Below, in pieces: positions 13,796 through 25,934 of a stretch of DNA of 64,000 bases. The notes under the pieces were generated by a model. The model made no database searches. It was not told the origin of the DNA and was given only the letters and a program-made list of their open reading frames with translations. The position numbers were made by a program, and so were the translations under genes. The stretch spans positions 142,882,920-142,946,919 of the forward strand of contig OX235279.1 of NCBI GenBank assembly GCA_944472155.2, in the 5' to 3' direction. How positions within the stretch are numbered: the stretch's first letter is position 1; the number at the start of each line of letters is the position of its first letter. This DNA comes from Trichobilharzia szidati. Taxonomy: Eukaryota > Platyhelminthes > Trematoda > Strigeidida > Schistosomatidae.

Positions 13796-15222
13796 AGTTA
13801 GCCAGTACTATCTTGTAGCGGTAATTTCGAAGAATTAACAATTTTCTGGTCAAATATTTATTTCGTTAGATATAATGTAGATTAAAACTTTAAAGCAAAT
13901 CGAAATTCTGTGTATAATTGGATATTTGTTCAACAAAACTTGATACATCATAAGACTGGTATCATGTAATTGGAATTAACAGATTGAATGTTTGGAGATG
14001 TTATAAGGACCGAACTGTGTATTTTCACAAGTTGTAGGGTGGGCGTGGGGATGACTGGCTAAGAATCAGCTAGTATGTGTACATTTCTTAAAGTAGATAG
14101 GAAGTAGGGAATCTCTTTGTGATTTCATAAACTAAATTTTAGTATTTACTGCGTCAGTTTTTTTCAGGATATTGGAAAATTTCACTCGTTAAATAAAGTC
14201 TGATCATCTGATTTGTTGGTAGAAGGCGTTCAAATACAGGAACTGCATAAAACAAAATTATTTGCTTCTAAATACATGGAGTTATTGCCTGAATAAGCTG
14301 TTGATCGAGAAACTGAAAATTAAGAACCAAAGAAACACTGTGGAGCGGAAATTTATGAAAGATGACTGATACGAAATCTTTTCCCATGGATTAGACCAAC
14401 AGTAAGCACGACAGGGCACTTATCTTCTTTGGTGATATCTATTCAGACGATAGATTGCCTTTATGTAGTCTATGTCAGCGTGCAGCTGTGTGCCTAGCTC
14501 ATTCACTGAGAATATTCACTAGACCAAGATAATTTATTTCAAACCATTTACTGAATCTGTCGTTTTAAGGAATACTGAAAACTCGACTCAGGAGAATGAA
14601 CCGCACATGCACTTTCATTTTCAAATGCTTGACGGCTGATATTGGTTTTTAATTGGGCGTACTTAGAAATCAATTAAACCAGTATAAAAGTTAAAACGCA
14701 GTTTCCACTACACAGATAATAAGAGATTAGCTCTGAGATGGATTCCCTGAGGTTCCAATAAGAATTTGTAAACAACAGCCTCTCATGGTATGTCAAAACA
14801 GTTATTCATCAAAATCAGTTAGTGACAGTAACACTATATCGTGAATAAACACAAGTTGTAAAGCAAAAGGGATTGTATTTTAACCCGTTTTCCTGAATGG
14901 TAAAGTTTCTGTCGCAAGACTCTGAGATACCTCCTCAAACTGTACCATAACGTATGTGTGTATGATTGGTGCACGTCAGACGATGATAAAATAGGCATTA
15001 GGTGCTCCTTGACTTTTTCTCTAACTAATGTTTATTAGTGAAGTTCATTATTATCGGTTATTACCGTTAATTAGTTGGGACTTAACAGTTTACTCCAAGT
15101 TATTTGCACTTAATCTTATTTCTTCTACAGTCAGTCAGTCCCGCTGCACACTGATATCCTCTTACGTAAGAGTGTCATCACAAATAATTTTTTTTTTAAA
15201 CATATAAATGTATTAAACTCAC

Positions 15223-16063
15223 TTTTGTCAATATTCCTGAAGAAATTATTATTTTGGTCATCTTCGTGGGATAATTCTCCTCTAAGTGGATTTACCAAGG
15301 AAGAAGAAGAAGAAGTACATTTAGCGTGTGAAATATCTGAACTGAAGTTTTTCAGTGAAGAATTTAATACCTCTGGCTGGCTATTAAATACAGATGATTG
15401 AAGATTAGAAGACGGAGAATAAAATGAAGTGAAATCTAAAAGTTTTGGCAACTGACTCTTTTGTAAATGGTCTACAAATTCACGTATTCTAGGAACACTG
15501 TCATTCATACAGTTGCTATTGTTGAAATTAACATTATTATTATTGTTATTGCTGACAGTGTTTGGATAAAAACTGGTATCTGATGGTTCCGCTGAACTCA
15601 TACATGAGTTGGACGGCATAATTTTTGACATGTCATGAATATTTTGAGACTGAATCAAGTATTCTTGTAAAATATTTGGCTGATAAAAATTTGTCATTGG
15701 CATCTGGAAGTTAGTATTTTGAGTCTGTGATAAGTATACATTTTTGAAAAATTGTAAAAATAGTTTATTCTCTAGAGCATTTGAGGGACAATAATTTAAA
15801 TGACCTATTGGTGGGTCATAATTCTGTTTTACATCGGAATTTAAAGGAGTTGAAACCATTGAATTTGAATGTTTCAATGAATCATTAGTACATCCATTCT
15901 TCGAAGTCACCTTACAATGGTTTTCTGGTACGGATTTATCTTTTTTGCTATTTGCTTTTTTGTCTTTTGTGTTATTTAAATCTAGAAGGGTTCGAATAGT
16001 GAAAGGCAAGTGTCTAGTATCAAATTTCGAAGATTTCTTATCCGTGTTATTCTGATGTGTCAT
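15223..16063 (-). CDS. Homeobox-type transcription factor, exon 1 (N-terminus with eh1-like motif)
   Basis: This is the first coding exon of a probable nuclear DNA-binding regulator. It starts at the ATG ending at 16063 and encodes 280 residues plus one base. Residues 21-29 (FTIRTLLDL) resemble the eh1/TN repressor motif found near the N-terminus of many homeodomain proteins, where it recruits Groucho-type co-repressors. The rest is low-complexity and rich in Ser and Asn (an Asn run lies near residues 170-185), as is common in flatworm transcription factors. The exon ends at a consensus donor, AAA|GTGAGT, with the GT at 15222-15221. The leftover base A joins exon 2 in frame: A plus GA makes AGA (Arg 281). 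Open reading runs on past the donor to about 15131 but becomes Lys- and Phe-rich, as expected of intron. The family is inferred from eh1 plus the basic end of exon 2. The homeodomain is outside the window, so Vsx, goosecoid or another paired-class type cannot be decided. Confidence 0.75.
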
Positions 16064-16686
16064 TGTGAATAAATTCAGTTGGTTTCCTAACCGTAGTTCT
16101 GTACAATTTAAATATTTGATGCAATAATGTAAAAATTTCTTTTCCCTATAAATTACAAGGAATTATAGCTTAATTTTCCCATAATCTAGGTCAAGTTACA
16201 GTTAACATTATGTAAACTAAGCTAATCGCATGTTGATTGGCTTACAGTTTGCGCCTAATTCCTTTCTGGTACACTCTATTGTTCTCCCCTTCATCACGCT
16301 AAATATTATTTCAGTTTTTCCTATGGAAGAAAGTAGGACAGCAGAAAAAAGTGTGATTGCCTTAAAATCATGCAAAACAAACCTAATTTCTTCCTAATCT
16401 AGACTAGCATTTAAACTAAGCCAATCAGAAAACGAGTGAGACGGATATGTCAGTTCATTGATTGGCTGTCCGAATTTATGGTTAATTCATTAATTTCATA
16501 ATTGGCTCAACTATGTATGCATAATGGCAACCGAGTTAGGAGGAAATTCTTAACTTAAACACCGCATATAAATAATATCTATAAAATATTTTAGTTATAA
16601 CTGAATCACAGGTTAACATATTTTAATACAGAACACCACCGCACATTTTTAATGTTTACAAAGAATGCTGTACCACCGCATTTGAT
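16064..16686 (-). other. Upstream flank of the homeobox-type gene
   Basis: A non-repetitive-looking AT-rich flank that must hold the 5' UTR and perhaps the promoter. No TATA box, splice-leader acceptor or CpG cluster could be assigned with confidence. Confidence 0.4.
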
Positions 16687-16707
16687 ATTATATATATATA
16701 TATATAA
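16687..16707. repeat. (TA)n microsatellite
   Basis: About ten TA units, 0.6 kb upstream of the homeobox start codon. Confidence 0.9.
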
Positions 16708-16714
16708 ACTTTGA

Positions 16715-17224
16715 TCCTGATGGATAGCTGCTACCTTCAAACGGTGATCAGGCTTCCATGCAGCAATGATTCAACAAACTGCACTGGATAAAACCAGTGC
16801 TTTTGCGGGTCCTAATTTGCTGAAAGTTAGATAAAAAGTAATTACCATCATAGCGTAACCCATCTACACAGTGTTGGGTACTTCCAGGATGAAGTTGTAC
16901 TACTGACGAATAAGGGTGTAACACCAATAAGGCGTTATCCTCAGATGATCAGCGAGCCAGCTATGTTACCCCTTCTGTCGTGATGATAAGGGGTAGTAAA
17001 AGTCAACCACAACAGTTGTACGTCTTAACTTATTCTACAGAGGTTTGTAGCCAAAAGTAGCGTCTTCAAATCAGAAAACCACTGCAAATACTCCTTGTGT
17101 GACCGACCACAAGCAACTGTCCCCTGAGCTCTGCTGTAGCACAAGATTAATGTTTTTTCTGTTTCAGACATTAATTCCACTTCTGATAAATTTCAAACTG
17201 TATTTTATTATAAAATTATATTTG
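16715..17224. other. Unclassified repeat and unknown sequence
   Basis: 16715-16850 is the inverse of the repeat at 18560-18730. Nothing recognisable in 16850-17224. Confidence 0.4.
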
Positions 17225-17345
17225 ACCACGAGCTAACGTAAGTTATAGAATCATTAGAATAACTGGGAGTACCAGACAGTCGTTTCGCCCTAGACTGGGA
17301 CTCTTCATGGTACACATGCTCTGGAATTCAAACCCAGGACCTTCT
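17225..17345 (-). mobile_element. Family B ribozyme repeat fragment
   Basis: A diverged minus-strand copy. The hammerhead core is ATGAAGA (C3 changed), stem II GTCC/GGGC. Confidence 0.5.
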
Positions 17346-17449
17346 TGTAACAAGATGAGTTCTCGTTCAATACAAGAAGTTACCTGGAGTTCTAATCAAT
17401 TGTAATTACCACAGTCCACCGAATCAGGTAACATAACAGCTAATCGGAT

Positions 17450-17900
17450 GGAGGATTTCATCATTTGCTGACATCAGTTAGAAAACCACTGGAAAACGTG
17501 GGAGTACTGGACAGCTGTTTCGTCCTAGTTTTGGACTCTTCAACGACTGGCCCTATTCAGGCAGTGACCTGGGGTTCTAGTGACCAGTAGGGTACAGAAG
17601 GTTGAAGATGAGGCAGTTACTCATCGAAGAAGACATTGCGAAATGGTCACGCTATGTCGTGGATTGGCTGAAGTTAGAATTCATGGACCATTGGATCGGG
17701 TCCCAGTGGCTCAATGGTCTACGAGCTCGCCTTGTAACCAGAAGGTCCTGGGTTCGAATCCGGTGGTGCGTGCTTATGAAGAGCCCCCAACTAGGACGAA
17801 ACAGCTGTCCAGTACTCTCCGGTATTCCAGTGGTTCGCTAACTGATACCAGCTCATGATCAAACCCGTAATCAATCAAATCCCTGCCAACGAACACTCGA
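17450..17900. mobile_element. Family B ribozyme repeat, inverted pair
   Basis: The minus part is about 17450-17545 (core TTGAAGA, stem I lost). The plus part is about 17546-17900, nearly one unit, with a tRNA-like head (B box GGTTCGAATCC near 17752) and core ATGAAGA. Two overlapping open frames here are read-through of the repeat. Confidence 0.65.
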
Positions 17901-20069
17901 AAACCTGTATTTCATACAAACAGTGAAGAATACGTTTTCCAAGGAACTTGTGTGTTGATACTACTGTATCGGAATCAAAGTCTGGAAGTCATTTATCATC
18001 AGACTTCGATTCATCATTTGAATAGAAATAGGCTAAACAAGAAATCAGATTCTGCTGAACTCGATCTCATAGGAGTCCCAAACTATGGCGAAATAGTTGA
18101 CGGGTGCTACTTTGTTTTCAACAGTTGCTTATCTGATGTCAGTCGTTGACGACACTTTTTTTTCTTACATCACTTAGTTATCCATAGAAATGAAAAGTGT
18201 ATTTAAGGAGACTGTTCACTAGTATTTTTTCATCCTTTATCCGTAAATTCTTTTAACCATCCAAGTTCACTTTTTGAGTGCCTACTTCAAAATTTATCAC
18301 AGTTAAGGTAAGTTTCACATTCGAACTTTTAAACTCAATTATAAAAGCAACTGTTGATGAGCAAAATAAATGAATATTTTCAGATTATGGGATTTTTGGA
18401 GATTTGGATCAGTTTCAATAGTTAGATTTTGTCACGATCAGGCATCCGTTAGAGTGATCTTTGAAAACCAGGTAGCACACTGGACAGCTATTTTATCCAA
18501 GTGAGGGACTCTACAGTAATGCATACTGCTTTGGTACACACTCATCTGTCAGCAGTACGAATTCATCCTGAAACCACTCAGTATTGCACAGACGTTCCAG
18601 CAACTGCTTTTTATCTAACCTCTAGCATGCTGGAACCTGAAAAAGCACTGGTTCCAACCAGTGTGGCTTGATCACCATGTGAAGGTAATAGCTATCCTTT
18701 AGGATCAAAGTATTGATTCGTGTTGAACCAATGCCATCAATGAGCATCTGCTTCACCTCAACGCGACAACGCTGAATGACGAAATCAAAAGGTTAGAATT
18801 CATAGGTTATTGAATTCTGGCTCAACTGGCTGAATATTCAACGACCTCGGTCTCGTAATCTAAATGTGCTACAGCCGATCACTAGTTGGGTCCTGGCTGC
18901 ACCTTGTGAAGACTCGCTAGACAGGACGAATCGGGGTTTGTTTAGTTCTCCTTGGTACTAGTGATTTCTCTGACTTATGCTAGTTCTTGAGGAAATCCGA
19001 CAAATGAAATAGGTACATATATATATCCTTGTTTTGTACCTACTTTCGTCTATTTTCCACTTCTGCACTGTCATGATATTTGGTGTTGTGAAGAGATTGT
19101 CTGTTTTACTAAGGCTCTGTATTGTTTTATCTATCTATTCCCTTTTCTTCTGATGCAAATACTAGAATTAAGGCTTGCACTGAGGTTTAACCATTTCAAC
19201 TAAAGCATGGCAATTAAAATCACACCTTTTTGTTTACTTACGAGTGCTTGCAAACTTTGGAGTTCTGTGATATTAAAAATAATTGAAAATAAGTTATTGA
19301 GAATCTCACTGTAAGCCTCCATATGTAACAGTAAACTTGGCCTCCATAATTTTTATCATAAATATTAACAGTTATACATCTTGAATGGAAAGTACATATA
19401 TTATTGTTGTAGAACTCATAACAGTGATGAGTATTGGGTTGCGGGATTTCCCAATGACAAAACTGGGGTCTGTAAGCAAAAATTCCTATGCGTTTAAATA
19501 CTAATTGTCAATAATGTCTACAGGAAAGATACTCAGTTGGCTATGGTATTTAAGAAGTAAAGAGAATAAAGAAACTGGCTTAAAGAAGAGTCACTGTTTT
19601 TATTGTCTCTCTGATGCGAAGTTACTTTTAGAATTTATTTTGGCTCTACTCCGGTTACTGAAAAAGCGTTTTAGTTGAATCCGATTGCAGTATTATTTCA
19701 TACAATTGTTTCTATTGATGAACCTGATGCTCACGGATATTATTCAATTGCCGTTTGTTAGTAGTAGGGTATAAGACTCTCATCAAAAATTCCCTTTCTT
19801 GACATGGAACTGACAAGAAGACCCGATGGAACCTTAAGAAGGTCAGTCCCCAGGAAACCAACTTGGAACGTTTAACTAACGGATTTCCACAGTCTGGTGC
19901 CGCCTGTTGAGAGAAAACGACATTTAATTAAATCTCTTGCAATTCGGATCTGACACGTGTAATACTGACACTCGAAAAGCAAAACCAGGTCTTCTGAATG
20001 AAATCTTCATCTAGAATCGAAAGCCACTAAGATTCATTGACAAGAATATCAAACCAAAAGTTCAGAGAA
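17900..20069. other. No gene seen
   Basis: Apart from the remnants at 18410-18990, I see no coding or known repeat sequence here. Confidence 0.5.
18410..18990. repeat. Old family B-like remnants and an unclassified repeat
   Basis: 18425-18515 resembles a minus-strand family B end and 18840-18995 a plus-strand one, both strongly diverged. Between them, 18560-18730 is the inverse of 16715-16850 (shared block with ggatagct and accagtgct), and a further copy lies at 41490-41590. That family is not identified. Confidence 0.35.
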
Positions 20070-20609
20070 ACAAAATATTCAAGTGTTGGTTTGTAGGGAT
20101 TTGATTGGTTACAGGATTTTCATCATGAGCTGATATTGGTTAGAGAACCAATGGATAACCTGGAGTACTGGACAGCTGTTTCGTCCTAGTTTGGGAACTA
20201 ATATCAGCTCATGATGAAAATCCTGTAGCCAATAAAATCCCTACAAACCAACACTTGAATATCAATGAGATGCTCACTAGCGACTTGCTCTATTCAGGTA
20301 GGTAGTTACCTGGGGTTCTAGTGAGAAGTCGTGACCAGTAGGGTGCAGCAGGTCGGGTGTGAGGACAAATACTCGCGCTATGTCGTGAATTGGCAAAAGT
20401 TAGAATTCATGGGCCATTGGATCGGGTCCCAGTGGCTTAATGGTATACGAGCTCGCCTTGTAACCAGAAGGTCCTGGGTTCGAATTCCGGTGGGTGCGTA
20501 CTGGTGAGGAGTCCCAAACTAGGACGAAACAGCTGTCCAGTACTCCCAGGTTATCTATTGGTTCTCTAACCAATATCAGCTCATGATGAAAATCCTGAGA
20601 CAAAATATT
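20070..20609. mobile_element. Family B ribozyme repeat, inverted pair with 10-bp target duplication
   Basis: acaaaatatt occurs at 20070-20079 and 20600-20609. The minus part runs 20080 to about 20195, ending inside the hammerhead. The plus part is about 20196-20599, with period 372 (atatcagctc at 20201 and 20573). This equals the 394-bp unit less a roughly 22-bp internal deletion near 20371. The plus hammerhead core is GTGAGGA (C3 changed). Confidence 0.75.
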
Positions 20610-20689
20610 ACTTGTTCCAAAAAGGAAACTTTACATGAACCTGGATTTCGAGCTAGACTTAACCTGAGATATCCCTAAGAGATTAATTC

Positions 20690-21110
20690 CACCATCTTTG
20701 AGAAGAACATTCTTCTTAGCACCACTAACAGTAGGGTCGTCCAGTCGTCCATTGGTCTGCAGGAGCCTTAAACACAAGGTCTCTCATCTGACCACTTTTG
20801 TGTCCATATATCAGGTCATCTGTTCATGTGGAGACAGGCATATTGGTCACTCGACTTGTATCGTGTGTAAAAGGGTTGAAGAACACTATCTCTCGTGGTT
20901 GAAAAAAGGCGTTAGTGGCTCCATAAAGAGTGAGATGATTCAACACCTTGTCAATACTGGTCACTCCATCTCAACAAGCCCCTCTTTCTAAGTAATGTAC
21001 AAAGTGAAGAACAGCCTGCCAAAGACAATGCTCCTTCGTCTACTCGGCACTGCCGAAGCTTCAGTCATTCAGATAACCCGCGGTTATGTATGCAGAAAAA
21101 ATTTATTAAA
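20690..21110 (+). mobile_element. Penelope-like endonuclease fragment
   Basis: The frame at 20698-20991 contains YQVICSCGDRHIG and, about 50 residues later, HLVNTGHSI, matching the layout of the PLE GIY-YIG domain at 35.5-36.5 kb. After a frame change, about 21010-21090 encodes AEASVIQITRGYVC, comparable to the AEA..I..KPDLC block at the end of PLE 1. There is no RT part. A degenerate fragment. Confidence 0.55.
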
Positions 21111-21451
21111 CCATTCTTATTATGATGATAACAATCTTGTTGATTTCCGCTAATTTGGTACTTATTTGTTTGTTTTTCTAACTTTTTGTAACTCTTGTAC
21201 TGTATTGTTATTGTATTTCTATTTATAATCCTCTCAATTTTTTGTTTTTATTTGTTTATTTTCTCATAAGTGTAAACATCATTTAAGCTGTGTTATAACT
21301 GTTAATTTTGTATTTTCCCTCACTATACTATATCAACAGAACATTAGATTCAATAATCTATAACATGCTAAAATTTTCAAACTGAATCGCCAATACTGTT
21401 TGAAAAAAACTCACTGTTATTATTATTGTTATATTTAATATTCTCAATTCT

Positions 21452-21852
21452 TACTTCGAATTCAAGTATTGGTTTGTGGGGATTTGGCTGATTGGTTACA
21501 GGATTTCATCATGAGCTGACATCAGTTACAGAACCATTGGAAAACCTGGGAGTACTGGACATATGTTTCGTCCTGGTTTGGAACTCTTCACAGTACGCAT
21601 CCACCAGGGTTTGAACCCTAGCTAGCGGTTGCGCTACATCGTGAATTGACAGAAGTTAGAATTCATGGGCCATTGGATCGGGTCCCAGTGGCTTAATGGT
21701 TTACGAGCTAGCTTGTCTTGTAACCAGAGGGTCCTGGGTTCGAGCCCTAGCAGCGGGTACGTGCTACTGAAGAGTCCCAAACTAGGACGAAACAACTGTC
21801 CAGTACTCCCAACCATTTCCAATGTCATCCTGTAACCAATCGTACTTCGAAT
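21452..21852. mobile_element. Family B ribozyme repeat, inverted pair with 10-bp target duplication
   Basis: tacttcgaat occurs at 21452-21461 and 21843-21852. The minus part is about 21462-21625 (hammerhead with one core base deleted). The plus part is about 21626-21842, with tRNA-like head and a near-intact hammerhead at 21761-21806. Confidence 0.75.
21761..21806 (+). ncRNA. Hammerhead ribozyme, family B repeat, core kept but stems weakened
   Basis: CTGAAGA (21767-21773), stem II GTCC/GGAC and GAA are intact. Stem I is GTGCTA against CAGTAC, with a mismatch beside the core and one wobble. Stem III has a mismatch (ACAA/CTGT). Possibly weakly active. Confidence 0.6.
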
Positions 21853-22304
21853 ATTTTTGACTTTATGTAGTAAGTGTGGATAAATTCCTCTGATTAATTT
21901 TTGTTTTAATTTTTAATTTTATTTATATTTTGAGTAAATCAGATGCAATATTGTGACAAATGCTGAGAATTACATACTGTATTATGAGTACTGTTTTTGG
22001 AATAAAGTAGATTATTATTATTACTTCCTTAGAACTCTTACGCAATTCTATGTCTTCCTTTATTTATGATTGCAATTCATTGATTAAAAAATTCACACTA
22101 TGGCGTAACTCCAGTACACTTATTCAGCTCTTATGCATTGACGAATACTAACAGATATAACTATGACAACTCATCACTTTTGTTACTACCCTTTTTCATG
22201 AAAAAAATTGCATACAAATGCAGCTGTACAGTTGAAGAAGACGAATTCGCCAAAATAAGCCTTTTCACTGAACTACGTGTTTTCGTTCTTTCTAGGTAGA
22301 TCGA

Positions 22305-22475
22305 AATTATCTAAATACCGAACGGCGGTTTCGCTAGTTTGGGGCGCAGCTAATCAGTGGTGTGCGTGCTTTGATTCAGCTTAGAGACCCCTTTCAGTTC
22401 ACGCCACTCGATTTCTAGCTAGCTTATTGGGCGGACTGGTGATACCATAAATCGTAGGACTGCACTGCTTGACGG
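22305..22475. repeat. Unclassified dispersed repeat, second copy
   Basis: A collinear match to 11935-12090, with frequent substitutions. Confidence 0.4.
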
Positions 22476-22684
22476 TAAAAAACATAGTTGCTCAGTCCCA
22501 TGTTTTGGCCCAAATTTTTACGCCAAGTGTGGAATGCCTTCCTCCGAATAAATGGTTGCGACTTCTTTTATCGTTCTAAAAATTACAGTAAACTCTCACT
22601 TAGGGATTTCATTCTTTGATGTTGTTACTAACAAGAACAGAACTTGGATCATACAGAACACATTAAATAAATTACATAAAGTAT

Positions 22685-22980
22685 AATTGTCCCCTTGGGT
22701 TCAAAGTAGAACATAGGGTTTCAGCAACACGTTATCATTTGGTCCTGTTCTCAACAATCCTCTTCAGCCTGCCCACGAGTACTCATAAGCTTACATCTCC
22801 TCCTCGCACGATCTCCTTCATGTCACCCCCACTCGTCGTTTCCTATTCGGGTTCCACTCGAGTGATGGCATGATGCGCGATGTCTCTCGACAGTCTCCTG
22901 AGTGTATGTCTGATCCTGGGGATATTTGTTAATCAGGTTCTTGGTTGGTTTGTCCTCAGGTTTATTTGCTGCTAATTCTT
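22685..22980 (-). mobile_element. RTE (SR2-like) 3' end fragment
   Basis: The minus-strand copy of the RTE tail: aacatagggtttcagcaaca (22711-22730) and the cacgatctccttcatgtcac block (22817-22836), shared with 23755-24040. Confidence 0.6.
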
Positions 22981-23754
22981 TTTCACTGGTCATCTAATCT
23001 TCACTATGGAACCAGCGAAGGATGTTGTAGATAAAACATATAGGTAACCAGGTTTAGATTTTTACTATCCGAAAGGTGGGGATCATTTGTAACAACAGAA
23101 GACAAGGGCCAGGCAACAGATCGTTTATTAAGGAAAACCAACACATATTTATAGATTTTAATGTACATTATTGTAGATTATTGTTAGTAGAAAATACAGT
23201 CTTTTGATTGGGTGTTTCTCACAGAAAGTTAAACTTGCATCTCTTTGTGGCTGTGTAAGATCATCCATATGCTGATTGTATCCGCCTACGCAAAGCCTTT
23301 GTTCTCATTTTCTCACCACCGATATTGGGGATATCAACACTGACCTCAATTACTGTCTACCAACTTTGGCTATCAGCCAGCTCTCACCACACATTCATTT
23401 CTTCTAAATATAAACCCTGAAAAATCTTGTCCTCCTGAATTTGAACTTGAACCATGGCTGTTAAACGCCTGCTACGACTGACAAAAACGGAATCAGTCAT
23501 CTGCTTGGAACTTTACAAAAAGTTCACAACTAAGATTTCATATAGTCTACTTATAATTATTTTATGCATGGATCTGGAGATCTTGGCTGAAACGAAATAA
23601 AGATTGTTCAGCAATCATTTTATTACCATACATCATATATTAGCAAGAGTGAATCAGGAACCGAGGAGACTACTGTCCTGCAGCATTAGGTTGACAGTGA
23701 CGTCAATGGTTAGGAGGATTCATTTTGGTACATTTAATAGAATACTGTCTCATT

Positions 23755-24040
23755 CAATGTATTATTATTATTATTGTTCCTTTGGGTTCCTAGTGGAACA
23801 TAGGGCTTCAACTACACGTCTCTACTTGCTTCTGTCTTCTGCTGTACTTTTCACCTGCATCCATGTTAGTCCATACTGTTTCAGCTCCTCTTCACACGAT
23901 CTCCTCCATGTCACCCTTGGACGTCCCACTCGCCTGACGCGCGATGTCACCCGACGGCCTCCTCAGCGAGTGTCCAATCCATCTCCACTTTCTCCTGCAT
24001 ATTTGTTGGGCGATTGGTTCTTGTTTTGTTTGTTCCCATA
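23755..24040 (-). mobile_element. RTE (SR2-like) 3' end fragment
   Basis: Minus strand. It starts at an ATT-repeat tail (23760-23776) and contains tagtggaacatagggcttca and the cacgatctcctccatgtcac block. The open frame here reads the wrong strand. Confidence 0.65.
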
Positions 24041-25213
24041 GTCATTGAGGTAGACCAAATTAGAAATGAGGGCAAATATCCTCCGATAGCTTTTACTGAC
24101 GACCACTTTATATCCCAAGTTTACTCAATTGAGAGAAAAGTGAACTTTTGGGTTTCAGTCCATCAGTGAATGGCAACATTCTCACCCAAACAAGATCGTA
24201 GGGGCGAATTGTTGAGGGGTGTCAAAAGTGGATGGAAGGAGGGGGTATTTACTTCTTTTCAAGCTTTCGATACTTATCTATCGGATGTTGATGTGTGATG
24301 AAGCGCTATAATAGAAGCAAACGCTTTGTGCATTTCAACACAGCCTTAGTGCCTCTTTTTATTGGATTTAGTTTTTATTTATTTGATAAGAAAAATATTT
24401 TGGCTCTTGAAGTTTTATGAAGGTTAAGATATCAAAAAATTACTGCCATTACCTAATTTGGTCTGCCCGAATCGTTATAAATTTATTTAAAATAATCCCA
24501 GCATATACTGAACACAGAAAGAAGATTTTGGTAGAAGTTTCGCCATGTAAATCACAGTTTCTTCAGCAGAATTATTCTTTATGATTAAACGAAACCAGTT
24601 TTGAGTAAATTCCACATTATCTTCATTAAAAACTAAATTATGTAAAGGTTAATTAAATTAATTGTAATAAAATTGTCCCGAATCGTCGAATTACTTGTAT
24701 GTTTTTATAAGGCAGTGAGTAAATCAGCGACAACTGTGTCACCAGCCATCATAAATTCATAGATTAGATACCACAAAGAGTCTGTCGATGGAAGCACCAA
24801 GAAATTACACTTTATAACGGATACAACTTATCCTCGAAACTGTCTTCGCCAGTGATTATAAACGCTGAAGAGTAATCCCGGGTCTCAGGAGCATTAAAAT
24901 AAACAGACAATGGTTTACCGGCTTATCCCTCTATCAACGAAGTGTAGATGCCTTGAACTAGCCATATTATGGTTTTCACCCACTTGTTGAACCACTCTGT
25001 GGATGTATGGATGAATGAATATGTGGGGAATCTCACTCGGTAGGACAATCATAGTCTAACAACCTACACAATATTCTGACTTATCCATTGCGTGAAATTC
25101 TCTCATACTGTGAAACGATTACGAGATATGATTAACTAAGTGAGATATTTTGGTTAAAAATCTTTTTTTCTTAAAAACAATTCTGCCATATGAAAATTTC
25201 CAAACCATTCATC

Positions 25214-25502
25214 TACACACACACACTCACACACACGCACATACACTTAGAATTAAGTATGTCAGTGAAGTTCTAGTTCATTTTAGACAACTGTCAATTG
25301 TTTCATAATTGAAGCATTCTCACACCCCATCCTGTGCGTTTAAGCGCGTCAGCTGTCAATTAAAATAAACGCTATTTTCATATTTATTATGGCGAAATGA
25401 TGTACATTAAATATATATATATATATATTCAAGTTTGCGTATTCATATTTTCTTTAATGTGTGTGTGCGTCGGTGTGTATGTGTGTGTGTGTGCGCGCGC
25501 GA
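25214..25502. repeat. Cluster of simple repeats
   Basis: CA-rich at 25214-25243, (AT)n at 25410-25429, GT/GC-rich at 25458-25502. Confidence 0.8.
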
Positions 25503-25934
25503 AGGGGTTGCTTTCAATGTCCAGTTATTAAGGAAGAAAATCTGATAAATATGACTTCTTCTGATAATTTATAATTTATTTACATATTTATATTTATATG
25601 TATATCCTCTAATATATGTATACATTTTTCACGAGATTTCCATGTTTTAAAAGTGATTTCTTTAAGTGTGATTATGAAAAATATTTTATTAATAATTCGC
25701 ACCTTTTAATACACAAAGAAAATAATTTCGCCACTTTGTTTCCTATTAAACACTACAAGATTTCAGTGGAAATTTTAGTTATAAGTTAATAAACTGTAGG
25801 CTTTTTCGTGAGGTTGAAGATAATTTGCATTGATATCACTTGTTGAAATAAATGAATAAAGCTGCTGAACTGTCAATAATTTCATCCCTTACGGGAAATC
25901 CTTAAGGGTATTAGTAGTTCTTTTTTTTATACAA

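Larger units (their letters stand above)
1042..15222 (-). other. Intron of the homeobox-type gene (14.2 kb)
   Basis: Boundaries are the GTGAGT donor at 15222 and the TTTTAACAG acceptor ending at 1042. The intron holds a CR1-like LINE, an RTE tail, and family A, B and C SINE-like repeats, listed separately. The stretches 1042-2080, 2290-2830, 3050-4485, 6010-6930, 7390-8477, 8740-9180, 9450-10525, 11070-11865, 12100-13010, 13230-13560 and 13800-15130 showed no coding potential or family I can recognise. Simple GT/CA-rich tracts occur near 9890-9970 and 10110-10185. Confidence 0.7.
21853..25934. other. No host gene seen; scattered repeats
   Basis: Holds the repeats at 22305-22475, 22685-22980, 23755-24040 and the simple repeats at 25.2-25.5 kb. 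The rest is AT-rich and unrecognised. Confidence 0.5.

Noticed and set aside
23604..24041. 145-codon plus-strand frame
   Set aside because: Antisense to the RTE 3' end, with no motif.
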